Shown here in pieces: positions 46,345-57,648 of a DNA stretch of 64,000 nt (position 1 is its first letter; each line of letters opens with the position of its first letter). This DNA comes from Candidatus Onthovicinus excrementipullorum. Lineage in GTDB: Bacteria; Bacillota; Clostridia; Oscillospirales; Acutalibacteraceae. A program made the translations under genes and the position numbers. The stretch covers positions 1 to 64,000 of the forward strand of contig DVHG01000020.1 in the NCBI GenBank assembly GCA_018712345.1. Direction: 5' to 3'. A model generated the notes under the pieces. The model made no database searches, was not told the origin of the DNA, and saw nothing but the letters and a program-made list of their open reading frames with translations.

Positions 46345-47712
46345 ATGGCGGAACAGCTTTATTCCGGGGTCTCGGCGGAGGTTGCGGAGCTGACAGAGCG
46401 CTGCATCAATAACAGCAGGATTGATCCGGATTTATATACACAGCTTAAGGTTTACAGGGGCCTGCGCGACCAGGACGGCCGCGGTGTCCTGACGGGGCTG
46501 ACGGAAATCTCCGATGTCACCTCCTTTGAGGAGCGCGACGGCAAACGTGTGCCCATCCCCGGCCGCCTGTGCTATCGTGGGGTAAACATTAAGGATATTG
46601 TGAAGGGATTCATTTCCGAAAACCGCTTTGGGTTTGAGGAGGTCTGTTATCTGCTGCTGATCGGCAATCTGCCCAATGAGCAGGAGCTCAGTGACTTTAA
46701 GGCGCTGCTTGCGAAAAACAGGCCGCTCCCGAATTCCTTTGTGCGGGACATTATTATGAAGGCGCCCAGCAAGGATATGATGAATACACTCGCGCGCAGT
46801 GTGCTGACGCTGTATGCGTTTGATGATAATCCGGATGATACCAGCATCCCAAATGTGATGCGCCAGAGCATCCAGCTGATCGCCCGCTTCCCGCTGCTGG
46901 CGGTGTACGGCTATCAGGCGTCCAACTACTATTACGGGGGCCAGAGCCTGTACATTCATCAGCCCAGTGCTGAACTCTCCACGGCGGAGAACATCCTCAC
47001 CCTGCTGCGTCCGGACCAGAAGTATACGCACCTGGAGGCGCAGATTCTCGATCTGGCCCTTGTCCTCCATGCGGAGCACGGCGGCGGTAATAACTCCACG
47101 TTTACTACCCGTGTTGTGTCCTCCTCCGGCAGTGATACTTATTCGGCCATCGCGGCGGCTCTCGGCTCCCTTAAGGGGCCCAAGCACGGCGGCGCCAATA
47201 TCAAGGTCACCCAGATGTTTGAGGATATGAAGAGCAACATCAAGGACTGGGAGGATGAAGAGGAGGTCAAGCAGTATCTGCGCGATATCCTGGATAAAAA
47301 GGTCTTTGATAAGGCTGGCCTAATCTACGGGATGGGCCATGCCGTCTACTCCATCTCCGACCCGCGCGCCGAGGTGTTCAAACGCTTTGTGGAGTCGCTC
47401 TCCGAGGAGAAGGGGATGCATCGCGAATTTGCCCTCTACTCCAATGTGGAGCGGCTGGCTCCGCAGGTCATTGCGGAGAAACGCCATATTTATAAGGGCG
47501 TGAGCGCCAACGTCGATTTCTACAGCGGATTTGTCTACAGCATGCTCGATCTGCCGAAGGAGCTCTATACGCCGCTCTTTGCCATCGCGCGTATTGCGGG
47601 GTGGAGTGCGCACCGGATGGAAGAGCTTATCAACGCTGGAAAGATCATTCGTCCCGCCTATCAGCATGTCGGCCATTTTTCCGACTATGTCCCGCTGAAG
47701 GATCGTAAATAA
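46345..47712 (+). CDS. gltA: Citrate synthase
   Basis: GLTEISDVTSFEE..GRLCYRGVNIKDIV, LVLHAEHGGGNNSTFTTRV, GPKHGGANIKV, GHAVYSISDPRA. Confidence 0.93.
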   Translation: MAEQLYSGVSAEVAELTERCINNSRIDPDLYTQLKVYRGLRDQDGRGVLTGLTEISDVTSFEERDGKRVPIPGRLCYRGVNIKDIVKGFISENRFGFEEVCYLLLIGNLPNEQELSDFKALLAKNRPLPNSFVRDIIMKAPSKDMMNTLARSVLTLYAFDDNPDDTSIPNVMRQSIQLIARFPLLAVYGYQASNYYYGGQSLYIHQPSAELSTAENILTLLRPDQKYTHLEAQILDLALVLHAEHGGGNNSTFTTRVVSSSGSDTYSAIAAALGSLKGPKHGGANIKVTQMFEDMKSNIKDWEDEEEVKQYLRDILDKKVFDKAGLIYGMGHAVYSISDPRAEVFKRFVESLSEEKGMHREFALYSNVERLAPQVIAEKRHIYKGVSANVDFYSGFVYSMLDLPKELYTPLFAIARIAGWSAHRMEELINAGKIIRPAYQHVGHFSDYVPLKDRK

Positions 47713-47719
47713 AGTATAT

Positions 47720-47760
47720 CTTAAAAAAGAGGGATGGCACCGTGCCATCCCTCTTTTCGC
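47720..47760. terminator. Bidirectional terminator
   Basis: aaaaaaGAGGGATGGCACcGTGCCATCCCTCtttt. Confidence 0.88.
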
Positions 47761-47774
47761 TTCCGCTGAAGCGG

Positions 47775-49429
<1,655 letters not shown>

Positions 49430-49433
<4 letters not shown>

Positions 49434-51097
49434 GCTCTTACCCCTTTCAGGCGTGCCAGTGTATCGTTCAGCCGGGCCAGGACGCGGTCCTCGCCGAGCA
49501 GATCCATGATTGCAAACAGGTCCGGCGTCATCAGCCGGGAGGTGACGGCCCCGCGGATCACGGAGGAGACGTCGCCCACATGGCCGCGGAACTGGTCCGG
49601 GGCGGCCTTATATTCCTTGACGTTCTCCGCGTAGCCGAGCGGCGCGCAGATACTCTTGATTAAAGCGAACCACTCGTCCTTATCCGCGGCCGGATGATAG
49701 ACGGAAATGTATTTTTCCAGGATTTCAGCCGCAGCCGCCGGTGTGATATTCTCCGGCAGTGTGACGGCGGGGATGTAAGTCTCATCAAAGAAATAGGCGG
49801 TGAATTCCCGCACCTCATTCCACTTGGCCAAATCCTTGCGCGGCTTTTTGCCGCCGCGGTCAATGGCAAAAATACTGGTGGAAAATTCCGGGGTGCGCGT
49901 GAGGAGCTTGTACAGTTGCGGATTGTACTGCTCCGCCCAGGCGGAAGCGCGTTCATAGACCTCTTGCGCCGTCATGCGGGCGATGACGTTCTTGCTTACG
50001 TCGGTCAGCTTTTTCAGGTCGAACAGCGCGCCGGAGGCACCCATCTTTTTCAGGTTGAACGGGAAGGCGCTCAGTGCGGAATCCGGATTGGCGCGCCGCC
50101 AGTCCTCAAAGTTGGAGTTGGCGAGCGTCATCAAATATTCGTTCACACTCTCCGCAGGATAGCCCTCCTCGGTATAATAGGTCACGGCCGCCTCCGGGTC
50201 CTTGCGCTTGCTCAGCTTCCGCTTGCCGCCGTCCTCCTCCTTCATGATGGGGGCGATGTGGGCGTACTTGGGTACCCTGAATCCGCACGCCTTGAACAGC
50301 GCGATGTGCAGCGGCACGCTGGCGATCCACTCATCCCCGCGCACCACGTGTGTGGTGTGCATCAGGTGGTCATCCACTGCGTGGGCAAAGTGGTAGGTCG
50401 GGATTCCGTCCGTCTTGAGCAGCACGGCGTCCTGATAGTTGGCTTCCATCTCAATTTTGCCCTTGATCATGTCATCAAAGGTGATGCGGCCGCTCTCCGT
50501 CGGCTGTGCCCTGAAGCGGAGGACATACGGCTTCCCCTTTTTGATATTCTCCTCAATCTGCTCATAGGTCAGGTCGCGGCAGCAGGCATATTCACCGTAG
50601 TATCCCTTGGTGACGCCGGCCTCCTCCTGCCGGGCGCGCAGCGCATCCAGATCCTCTGCCGTGCAGAAGCACGGATAGGCCAGCCCCTTTTTGACAAGCT
50701 CCTTGGCATAGCAGCGGTAGATCTCGCGGCGCGCGCTTTGGCGGTAGGGGCCATAATCGCCGGATTCTGAATCCTCGCCTGTCATGCCCTCGTCAAATGT
50801 GATGCCAAAATCGTTCAGGCCGTCAATAATCCCTTTCACACCACCCGCGACCTCACGCTTTTTGTCCGTATCCTCAATCCGCAGGAAAAACACACCGTCT
50901 GTCGTCCGGGCGGTCAGACGCGCGATCATGGCAGCGAACAGCCCGCCGATATGCAGGAAGCCCGTCGGGCTGGGGGCAAAGCGTGTCACGCGGGCGCCCT
51001 CCTTCAGCTGCCGCTCCGGGTACTTTTCCTCATAATATGCCGGTGTCTTGTCCACATCGCCGAAGAGCAGCTCGGCAAGCTTTTCATACTCTGTCAA
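49430..51097 (-). CDS. gltX: Glutamyl-tRNA synthetase
   Basis: [53 protein letters not shown] overlap with glnS. Confidence 0.93.
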
Positions 51098-51266
51098 TGC
51101 GAATCCCTCTTTTCGCCTAAAAAATCAGTTCAATTTATATATTATCGCAGAAAATGACCGTAGATTCAAGGTTTTCTGCCGAAAAAGCGGAAAGAATATT
51201 GGATTTATATTCCGCCGATCGGTTTGCCTCGGCGCCTCATTTGTGATATGATAGAGACGGTCTTTC

Positions 51267-52067
51267 ATGAAAGAGAGGGGATTGTGCTTGGCTGCCGCTG
51301 TTTATACCGCCGTGATCTTTGTTGCAACGCTTCTTGGGGCGTTCGTGGGGCTGGGCGGTGGCGTCGTTATTAAGCCGGTGCTCGATGCGATCGGCCTTGA
51401 CCCTGTGGATACGGTCTCTTTTCTCTCGAGCGTAGCGGTCTTTTCCATGTCCGTCTCCTCAACGGCGCGCCACATCGTGAAAAAGACGCCGTTTGAGACG
51501 CGCATTATTTTACTGCTCTCTGCCGGTTCCGCGGCGGGCGGACTGATCGGGGATCTGCTGTTCCGGGCGCTGCTGGAACACTTTAACGAGGGGCTGGTCA
51601 AGGGGGTTCAATCCCTGCTCCTCGGCTGTCTGCTGGCGGCAGTACTGGTGTATCTCAACGGGCGCTTCCGGCGTTTTTTCGTGCGAAATTGGGCCGGAAT
51701 TATCGCCGTCGGGCTGGGGCTGGGGGCGGTCTCGTCCTTCCTCGGTGTCGGCGGTGGGCCGATCAATGTGGCGGTCCTAGTGCTGTTCTTCGGCTTTTCG
51801 ATGAAGGATTCCGCCGTTTATTCCGTGGCAGTGATTTTCTTTGCGCAGCTTGCCAAGCTAATTACAATCTATGCCAGCAACCGGTTTGAGCCCTACGACC
51901 TGAAAATACTGATCTTTATCATTCCTGCGGCTGTGATCGGCGGCCTGATCGGCGCTCGGCTGAACCGCCTGTGTGATGAAAAGCGGATCCGGCGCGTGTT
52001 CACCGTGTGCGTGGGTGCCGTGACGCTGCTGAATTTTTACAATGCTGCCGCAGCACTGATTTTTTGA
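51267..52067 (+). CDS. TauE/SafE family sulfite/sulfonate exporter-like permease
   Basis: GAFVGLGGGVVIKPVL, SSFLGVGGGPINVAVL; multiple TM helices. Confidence 0.85.
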   Translation: MKERGLCLAAAVYTAVIFVATLLGAFVGLGGGVVIKPVLDAIGLDPVDTVSFLSSVAVFSMSVSSTARHIVKKTPFETRIILLLSAGSAAGGLIGDLLFRALLEHFNEGLVKGVQSLLLGCLLAAVLVYLNGRFRRFFVRNWAGIIAVGLGLGAVSSFLGVGGGPINVAVLVLFFGFSMKDSAVYSVAVIFFAQLAKLITIYASNRFEPYDLKILIFIIPAAVIGGLIGARLNRLCDEKRIRRVFTVCVGAVTLLNFYNAAAALIF

Positions 52068-52078
52068 GGTGATATAAT

Positions 52079-53416
52079 ATGTCGGAACAGAAGAATATTA
52101 TTTTTTATTTCAGCGACCAACAGCGCTGGGACACGGTGAACGATCAGGTTACGCCGAATTTGATGGCTCTGGCGGAGGAGGGCGTCAAATTTGAGCGCTC
52201 CTTTACGTGCCAGCCCGTGTGCGGTCCGGCGCGCGCCTGTCTGCAGACGGGGGTGAACGCCACGCAGAACGGCTGCTTTAAGAATGGAATCGCCCTGCCA
52301 CAGGACATCAAACCCCTGGCCGAATATTTTAACGAGGCGGGCTATGACACGGCCTATATTGGCAAATGGCACCTGGCCAGCGACGACCGCCCGTCCCATG
52401 CCTTCCACTGCGAAAAGACGCCTGTCCCGCGGGATCGCCAGGGCGGCTACCGCTACTGGCGGGCTGCTGATGTGCTGGAATTTACCTCCCATGGGTACGA
52501 TGGCTATGTCTTTGATGAGGCGGGCAATAAGCTCAATTTTGAAGGCTACCGCCCCGACTGCATCAATGACTATGCGATGGAGTATCTGGAGAGCGGCCGG
52601 GAGCCGGGAAAACCGTTCTTTCTGTTTATTTCTCAGCTGGAGCCGCATCATCAGAATGACCATGGCCGTTATGAAGGATATCGCGAGACAGTGGGAAATT
52701 ATCGTGACTACCCGATTCCGGAGGACCTGAGCTTTTTAAAGGGCGATTACCGGGAGCAGTACCCGGATTATATTTCCGCGATCAACCGGCTTGATTATAA
52801 TGTGGGCAGGCTTGTAGCAAAGCTGAAAGAACTGGGGATTTATGAGGATACGGTCATTATCTACACCAGCGATCACGGTTCTCATTTTAAAACACGGAAC
52901 CTGGAGTATAAACGCTCCTGTCATGAGGCCTCCATCCATACGCCGTTGATTATCCGCGGCGGCGCCTTTCAGGGCGGAAAACGCGAGGAGCGGCTTGTCA
53001 GCCTGCTCGACCTGCCGCCAACGATGCTCTCCCTGGCGGGGATTCCGATCCCGGACAGCTATGTGGGGCACGACCTGACACCGATGATGACTTCCGACCG
53101 GCCCAATCGGGACTGTGTGTTTATCCAGATCAGTGAGAGCCAGTGCGGCCGCGCAGTGCGCACGCCGCGGTACACCTATTCTGTGCGGGCACGCGGCGGC
53201 ATGGGGACCGGGATGATCAAATCCGCATCCAATGTCTACTATGAAGATTTTCTCTATGACCTGAAAGAGGATCCCTTTGAAAAACACAATCTGGTTAAAT
53301 CCCATGCCCACCGGGAGGTCCGCCGTCAGCTGCGGGAAATGCTTCTCCGCGAGATGGAAAAGGCCGGAGAGCCGGAACCGGTCATCCGGAAACCGCTCCT
53401 TGCCCGAAAAAAGTGA
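52079..53416 (+). CDS. Sulfatase (Cys-type, no signal peptide)
   Basis: CGPARACLQTG (CxPxR), YIGKWHL, YTSDHGSHF. Confidence 0.92.
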   Translation: MSEQKNIIFYFSDQQRWDTVNDQVTPNLMALAEEGVKFERSFTCQPVCGPARACLQTGVNATQNGCFKNGIALPQDIKPLAEYFNEAGYDTAYIGKWHLASDDRPSHAFHCEKTPVPRDRQGGYRYWRAADVLEFTSHGYDGYVFDEAGNKLNFEGYRPDCINDYAMEYLESGREPGKPFFLFISQLEPHHQNDHGRYEGYRETVGNYRDYPIPEDLSFLKGDYREQYPDYISAINRLDYNVGRLVAKLKELGIYEDTVIIYTSDHGSHFKTRNLEYKRSCHEASIHTPLIIRGGAFQGGKREERLVSLLDLPPTMLSLAGIPIPDSYVGHDLTPMMTSDRPNRDCVFIQISESQCGRAVRTPRYTYSVRARGGMGTGMIKSASNVYYEDFLYDLKEDPFEKHNLVKSHAHREVRRQLREMLLREMEKAGEPEPVIRKPLLARKK

Positions 53417-53428
53417 GGATAGATTCAG

Positions 53429-53935
53429 ATGAAAAGGCTGATTTTGATCGGGGGAACCATGGGCGTCGGGAAGACGGCCGTCTGCCGGGAGCTGCAAAAG
53501 CTCCTGCCGGACAATGTCTTCCTCGATGGGGACTGGTGCTGGGATGCCGTTCCCTTTCAGGTGACGGCGGAGACTAAGAGCATGGTGATGGAGAACATCG
53601 CCTTCCTGCTGAACCAGTTTTTGCGCTGTTCCGCTTATGAAAACGTCCTGTTCTGCTGGGTACTGCACGAGCGTGCAATCTGGGATGATCTGCTCGGGCG
53701 ATTGAATTTGAGTGACGTGAAGGTGATCTGCCTGTCTTTGACCTGCGCGCCACAGGAACTGGAGCGGCGGCTGAACCGGGATATCGCGCAGGGGATCCGT
53801 ACGCCGGACGTTATCAATCGCAGTCTGGAACGGCTGCGTTGTTATGAACGGCTGGAGCTCCCGCTGATTGACACCACCTGCCTGGCACCGCGTAAGGCGG
53901 CGGAGCATCTGATCAGGATCATTGATAATGAATGA
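53429..53935 (+). CDS. P-loop kinase-like AAA protein
   Basis: LILIGGTMGVGKTAVCREL. Confidence 0.75.
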   Translation: MKRLILIGGTMGVGKTAVCRELQKLLPDNVFLDGDWCWDAVPFQVTAETKSMVMENIAFLLNQFLRCSAYENVLFCWVLHERAIWDDLLGRLNLSDVKVICLSLTCAPQELERRLNRDIAQGIRTPDVINRSLERLRCYERLELPLIDTTCLAPRKAAEHLIRIIDNE

Positions 53936-53975
53936 AAAACAGCCCTCATCGCCAGGTGAGGGCTGTTATATGTAC
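53936..53975. terminator. Bidirectional terminator
   Basis: aaaaaCAGCCCTCAtcgccaggTGAGGGCTGttat. Confidence 0.78.
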
Positions 53976-53982
53976 AAAAGGG

Positions 53983-54561
53983 TCAGATTTTCAGCAGCTT
54001 GGGCAGCTTCTGCTTGATTTTTGCTTTGTCCAGCGCAAAGGCGATCACCACAAACAGTATGGCGCTTCCCGCCGCTTGAATGAGATTGCCGGGAATACTG
54101 GCGCCCGCGGAGGCGATCCAGTTTTTCGCGCTGAAAAACTCGGCGAGGAAGGAGGTGTCTGCAGCGCCGGACATCGCGATCATAATGACATCTACCACAT
54201 AATAGGCCGCCACAGTGATGGCGCCGGAGGCGATGCAGCACAGCCCGTTGCGCAGGGTGAGGATCTTCTCCTTTTTGGAAGTGAAAACCGAAGCGTTGAG
54301 TGCCTTAATGATCAGCGTTGGGATGATATAGATGGCGTAACCGCCTGCAAGGTCGCTCAGTGCGCCGCCAATCCCGGCCGATACAATCGCATAGGGGAAG
54401 GGGAGAATGCACGCGGACAGATAGATCATCGCATCCCCCAGATGAATATATCCGCCACTGGGCATCGGGATGCGCACGGAAAACGTGAGAGCAAATGTCA
54501 TTGCAGCGAACAGCGCCGTCAGAATGAGCAGACGCAGTCTCTTATTTGTTGTTTTCTCCAC
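53983..54561 (-). CDS. ECF transporter S component
   Basis: ILTALFAAMTFALTFSVRIPMPSGGYIHLGDAMIYLSACILP; GTG start proposed after taggag RBS. Confidence 0.8.
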   Translation of the reverse strand: MEKTTNKRLRLLILTALFAAMTFALTFSVRIPMPSGGYIHLGDAMIYLSACILPFPYAIVSAGIGGALSDLAGGYAIYIIPTLIIKALNASVFTSKKEKILTLRNGLCCIASGAITVAAYYVVDVIMIAMSGAADTSFLAEFFSAKNWIASAGASIPGNLIQAAGSAILFVVIAFALDKAKIKQKLPKLLKI

Positions 54562-54599
54562 TGGAATCACACTCCTAATTGGTACTGAAGTCATTATAC

Positions 54600-54659
54600 G
54601 GCAAATCTGATTATATTGAAATATCCAATTTTGATATTTTTTATCAGGTCAGATTTGCC
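54600..54659. repeat. 11-bp perfect inverted repeat around the ECF S-component promoter
   Basis: GGCAAATCTGA (54600-54610) / TCAGATTTGCC (54649-54659); minus-strand TATAAT at 54593-54598. Confidence 0.75.
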
Positions 54660-54797
54660 TCATTCAATCTTTTATCCTCCTGCCGGGCAGACAGAAGTAC
54701 GGGAGCCAGCGGAAAACATTTAAAAACACAGAAAAGCGCCGGGCATCATGCCCGGCGCTGGTCCTTCTGTAGCGGAACCGCAGATTTACGGCTCTCT

Positions 54798-57425
54798 TTA
54801 TTTCGCCTTAATCGCAGCCTGTGCAGCGGCAAGACGTGCGATCGGCACGCGGAACGGGGAGCAGGAAACGTAGTTCAGGCCGATGTTGTGGCAGAACTCA
54901 ATCGTGCTCGGATCACCGCCGTGCTCACCGCAGATACCCAGCTTGATGTTCGGACGCGTCTCGCGGCCGGCCTCAGCAGCCATCTTGACAAGCTTGCCGA
55001 CACCCTTCTGGTCGAGCTTCGCAAACGGATCGGACTCATAGATCTTGGCGTCATAGTAGGCGTCCAGGAACGCGCCCGCGTCGTCACGGCTGAAGCCAAA
55101 GGTCATCTGGGTCAGATCGTTGGTGCCGAAGCTGAAGAACTCGGCCTCCGTTGCGATCTCGTCAGCCAGAAGCGCCGCACGCGGGATCTCGATCATCGTA
55201 CCGACAAGGTAGTGCATATCAACGCCGGCATCCGCGATCAGCTTATCGGCCGTCTTGGTAACGACATCCTTGACATACTTGAGCTCGCGGACCTCGCCAA
55301 CCAGCGGGATCATAATCTCGGGCGTTACATGGAATGCCGGATGGGCCTTATTGACGTTGATCGCGGCATTGATGACAGCGGTGGTCTGCATCTCCGCAAT
55401 CTCCGGATAGGAGACGGCCAGACGGCAGCCGCGGTGACCCATCATCGGGTTGAACTCATGCAGGGAGTCCACAACGGCCTTCAGCTCGTCATAGGTCATA
55501 TCCAGCTCTTTTGCAAGATCCTCAATCTCCTCCCTGGTGTTCGGCAGGAACTCATGCAGCGGCGGATCCAGGAAGCGGATCGTCATCGGGCGGCCCTCAA
55601 GGACAGTGTACATATCCTCAAAGTCCTGCTGCTGATACGGAAGAATCTTGGCAAGAGCCTTCTTGCGGGCCTCCGTATCCTTGGCGACGATCATCTCGCG
55701 CATGGCCTTGATACGGTTGGCCTCAAAGAACATGTGCTCTGTGCGGCACAGGCCGATACCCTCAGCGCCGAACTTGACGGCCTGAGCGGCATCACGCGGG
55801 GTGTCCGCATTAGTGCGCACGCGCAGGACGCGGCGCTCATCTGCCCAGGTCATCAGGCGGTCGAAGTCGCCCGCGATGGTGGCGTCGGCTGTCGGAACGG
55901 CCTCGCCGTAGATCTTACCGGTCGTACCATCGATGGAGATGTAATCGCCCTCCTTAATGGTCAGGCCGCCGAGCTCAAAGTACTTCTCATCCTCATGCAT
56001 GGTGATGTCGCCGCAGCCGGAGACACAGCAGGTGCCCATGCCGCGCGCAACGACCGCCGCGTGGGAGGTCATACCGCCGCGCACGGTCAGGATGCCCTCA
56101 GCGGAGGCCATGCCCTCGATATCCTCAGGAGAGGTCTCCAGACGGACCAGAACAACCTTCTCGCCGCGCTCTGCCCATGCCTTGGCGTCCTCAGCGGAGA
56201 AGACAACCTTACCGCAGGCCGCTCCGGGGGAGGCTGCCAGACCGGAGCCGATCTCCTTGGCCTTTTTCAGCGCGTCGGCATCAAACTGCGGGTGCAGCAG
56301 GGCGTCAAGCTGCTTGGGCTCTACGCGGAGCACAGCCTCGTCGCGGTCGATCTTGCCCTCGTCCACGAGGTCGACGGCGATCTTCAGCGCGGCGGCAGCG
56401 GTGCGCTTGCCGTTACGGGTCTGGAGCATGAAGAGCTTGCCGTTTTCAATGGTAAACTCCATGTCCTGCATGTCATGGTAGTGATTCTCAAGCGTTGTCG
56501 CAATATTGGCGAACTGCTCATAGACCTCCGGCATGATGTCCTTGAGCTGATCGATGGACTGCGGGGTGCGGACACCGGCGACGACGTCCTCGCCCTGTGC
56601 ATTCATCAGAAACTCGCCGAACAGCTTCTTTTCGCCGGTGGCGGGGTTACGCGTGAAGGCGACACCCGTGCCGGAGTTGTTGCCGGTGTTGCCGAAGACC
56701 ATGGCCTGTACGTTGACGGCGGTGCCCCAGCTGTACGGGATATCGTTCATGCGGCGGTAAACATTTGCACGGGGGTTGTCCCAGGAGCGGAAAACGGCCT
56801 TGACAGCCTCCATCAGCTGAACCTTCGGCTCTGTCGGGAAGTCGCTGCCCTTCTGCTCTTTGTAGAAGGCCTTGAAGCGCTGGACCATTTCCTTCATGTC
56901 GTCAGCGGTGAACTCGGTGTCGAGCTTAATGCCGCGGGCGTCCTTCATCTCGTCAATGATGACCTCGAAGCGGGACTTCGGCAGCTCCATGACGACGTCG
57001 GAGAACATCTGGATAAAGCGGCGATAGGAGTCATACGCAAAGCGCTCGTTGCTCGTCAGCTTGGCAAAGCCTTCGACAACTTCGTCATTCAGGCCCAGAT
57101 TCAGGATGGTGTCCATCATGCCGGGCATGGAGGCGCGGGCGCCGGAGCGGACGGAGACGAGCAGCGGGTTCTGGGCATCGCCGAACTTTTTGCCGGTGAT
57201 CTCCTCCATCTTTGCCAGGTATTCAAAGATTTCCGCCTTGATGTCGTCTGCGATCTGGCGGCCGTCATCATAATAACGGGTGCAGGCCTCGGTGGTGACC
57301 GTAAAGCCCTGCGGAACCGGAAGACCGAGATTTGTCATCTCAGCGAGGTTTGCGCCTTTGCCGCCGAGGAGCTCGCGCATGTTGGCGTTGCCCTCGGAGA
57401 ACAGGTACACGTACTTGTGACTCAT
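54798..57425 (-). CDS. ppdK: Pyruvate, phosphate dikinase
   Basis: LGGKGANLAEMTNLGLPVPQGFTVTTEAC, GGMTSHAAVVARGMGTCCVSGC, GLCRTEHMFF. Confidence 0.95.
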   Translation of the reverse strand: MSHKYVYLFSEGNANMRELLGGKGANLAEMTNLGLPVPQGFTVTTEACTRYYDDGRQIADDIKAEIFEYLAKMEEITGKKFGDAQNPLLVSVRSGARASMPGMMDTILNLGLNDEVVEGFAKLTSNERFAYDSYRRFIQMFSDVVMELPKSRFEVIIDEMKDARGIKLDTEFTADDMKEMVQRFKAFYKEQKGSDFPTEPKVQLMEAVKAVFRSWDNPRANVYRRMNDIPYSWGTAVNVQAMVFGNTGNNSGTGVAFTRNPATGEKKLFGEFLMNAQGEDVVAGVRTPQSIDQLKDIMPEVYEQFANIATTLENHYHDMQDMEFTIENGKLFMLQTRNGKRTAAAALKIAVDLVDEGKIDRDEAVLRVEPKQLDALLHPQFDADALKKAKEIGSGLAASPGAACGKVVFSAEDAKAWAERGEKVVLVRLETSPEDIEGMASAEGILTVRGGMTSHAAVVARGMGTCCVSGCGDITMHEDEKYFELGGLTIKEGDYISIDGTTGKIYGEAVPTADATIAGDFDRLMTWADERRVLRVRTNADTPRDAAQAVKFGAEGIGLCRTEHMFFEANRIKAMREMIVAKDTEARKKALAKILPYQQQDFEDMYTVLEGRPMTIRFLDPPLHEFLPNTREEIEDLAKELDMTYDELKAVVDSLHEFNPMMGHRGCRLAVSYPEIAEMQTTAVINAAINVNKAHPAFHVTPEIMIPLVGEVRELKYVKDVVTKTADKLIADAGVDMHYLVGTMIEIPRAALLADEIATEAEFFSFGTNDLTQMTFGFSRDDAGAFLDAYYDAKIYESDPFAKLDQKGVGKLVKMAAEAGRETRPNIKLGICGEHGGDPSTIEFCHNIGLNYVSCSPFRVPIARLAAAQAAIKAK

Positions 57426-57648
57426 TGAGAATCTACCTCCAATATTGTTTTACACTATATTCAGCTCATAGCCTACCCTGCATTATACCAGAAAAGCGTT
57501 TGATTTTCCATAGCTTTTTCAATAAAATTGGAAAGGAAGGCAATTTTTTTACATTCTCGGAGTCTAATAGGGTTGAAAATCGATTAAAATATGTCATAAT
57601 AATATAAAGATCGGTCCCCGGACCGAGTGATTGCAGGAGGCAGATACC

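Noticed and set aside
54579-57428. 949-aa plus-strand ORF antisense to ppdK
   Set aside because: Shadow ORF; ppdK is unambiguous on the minus strand.
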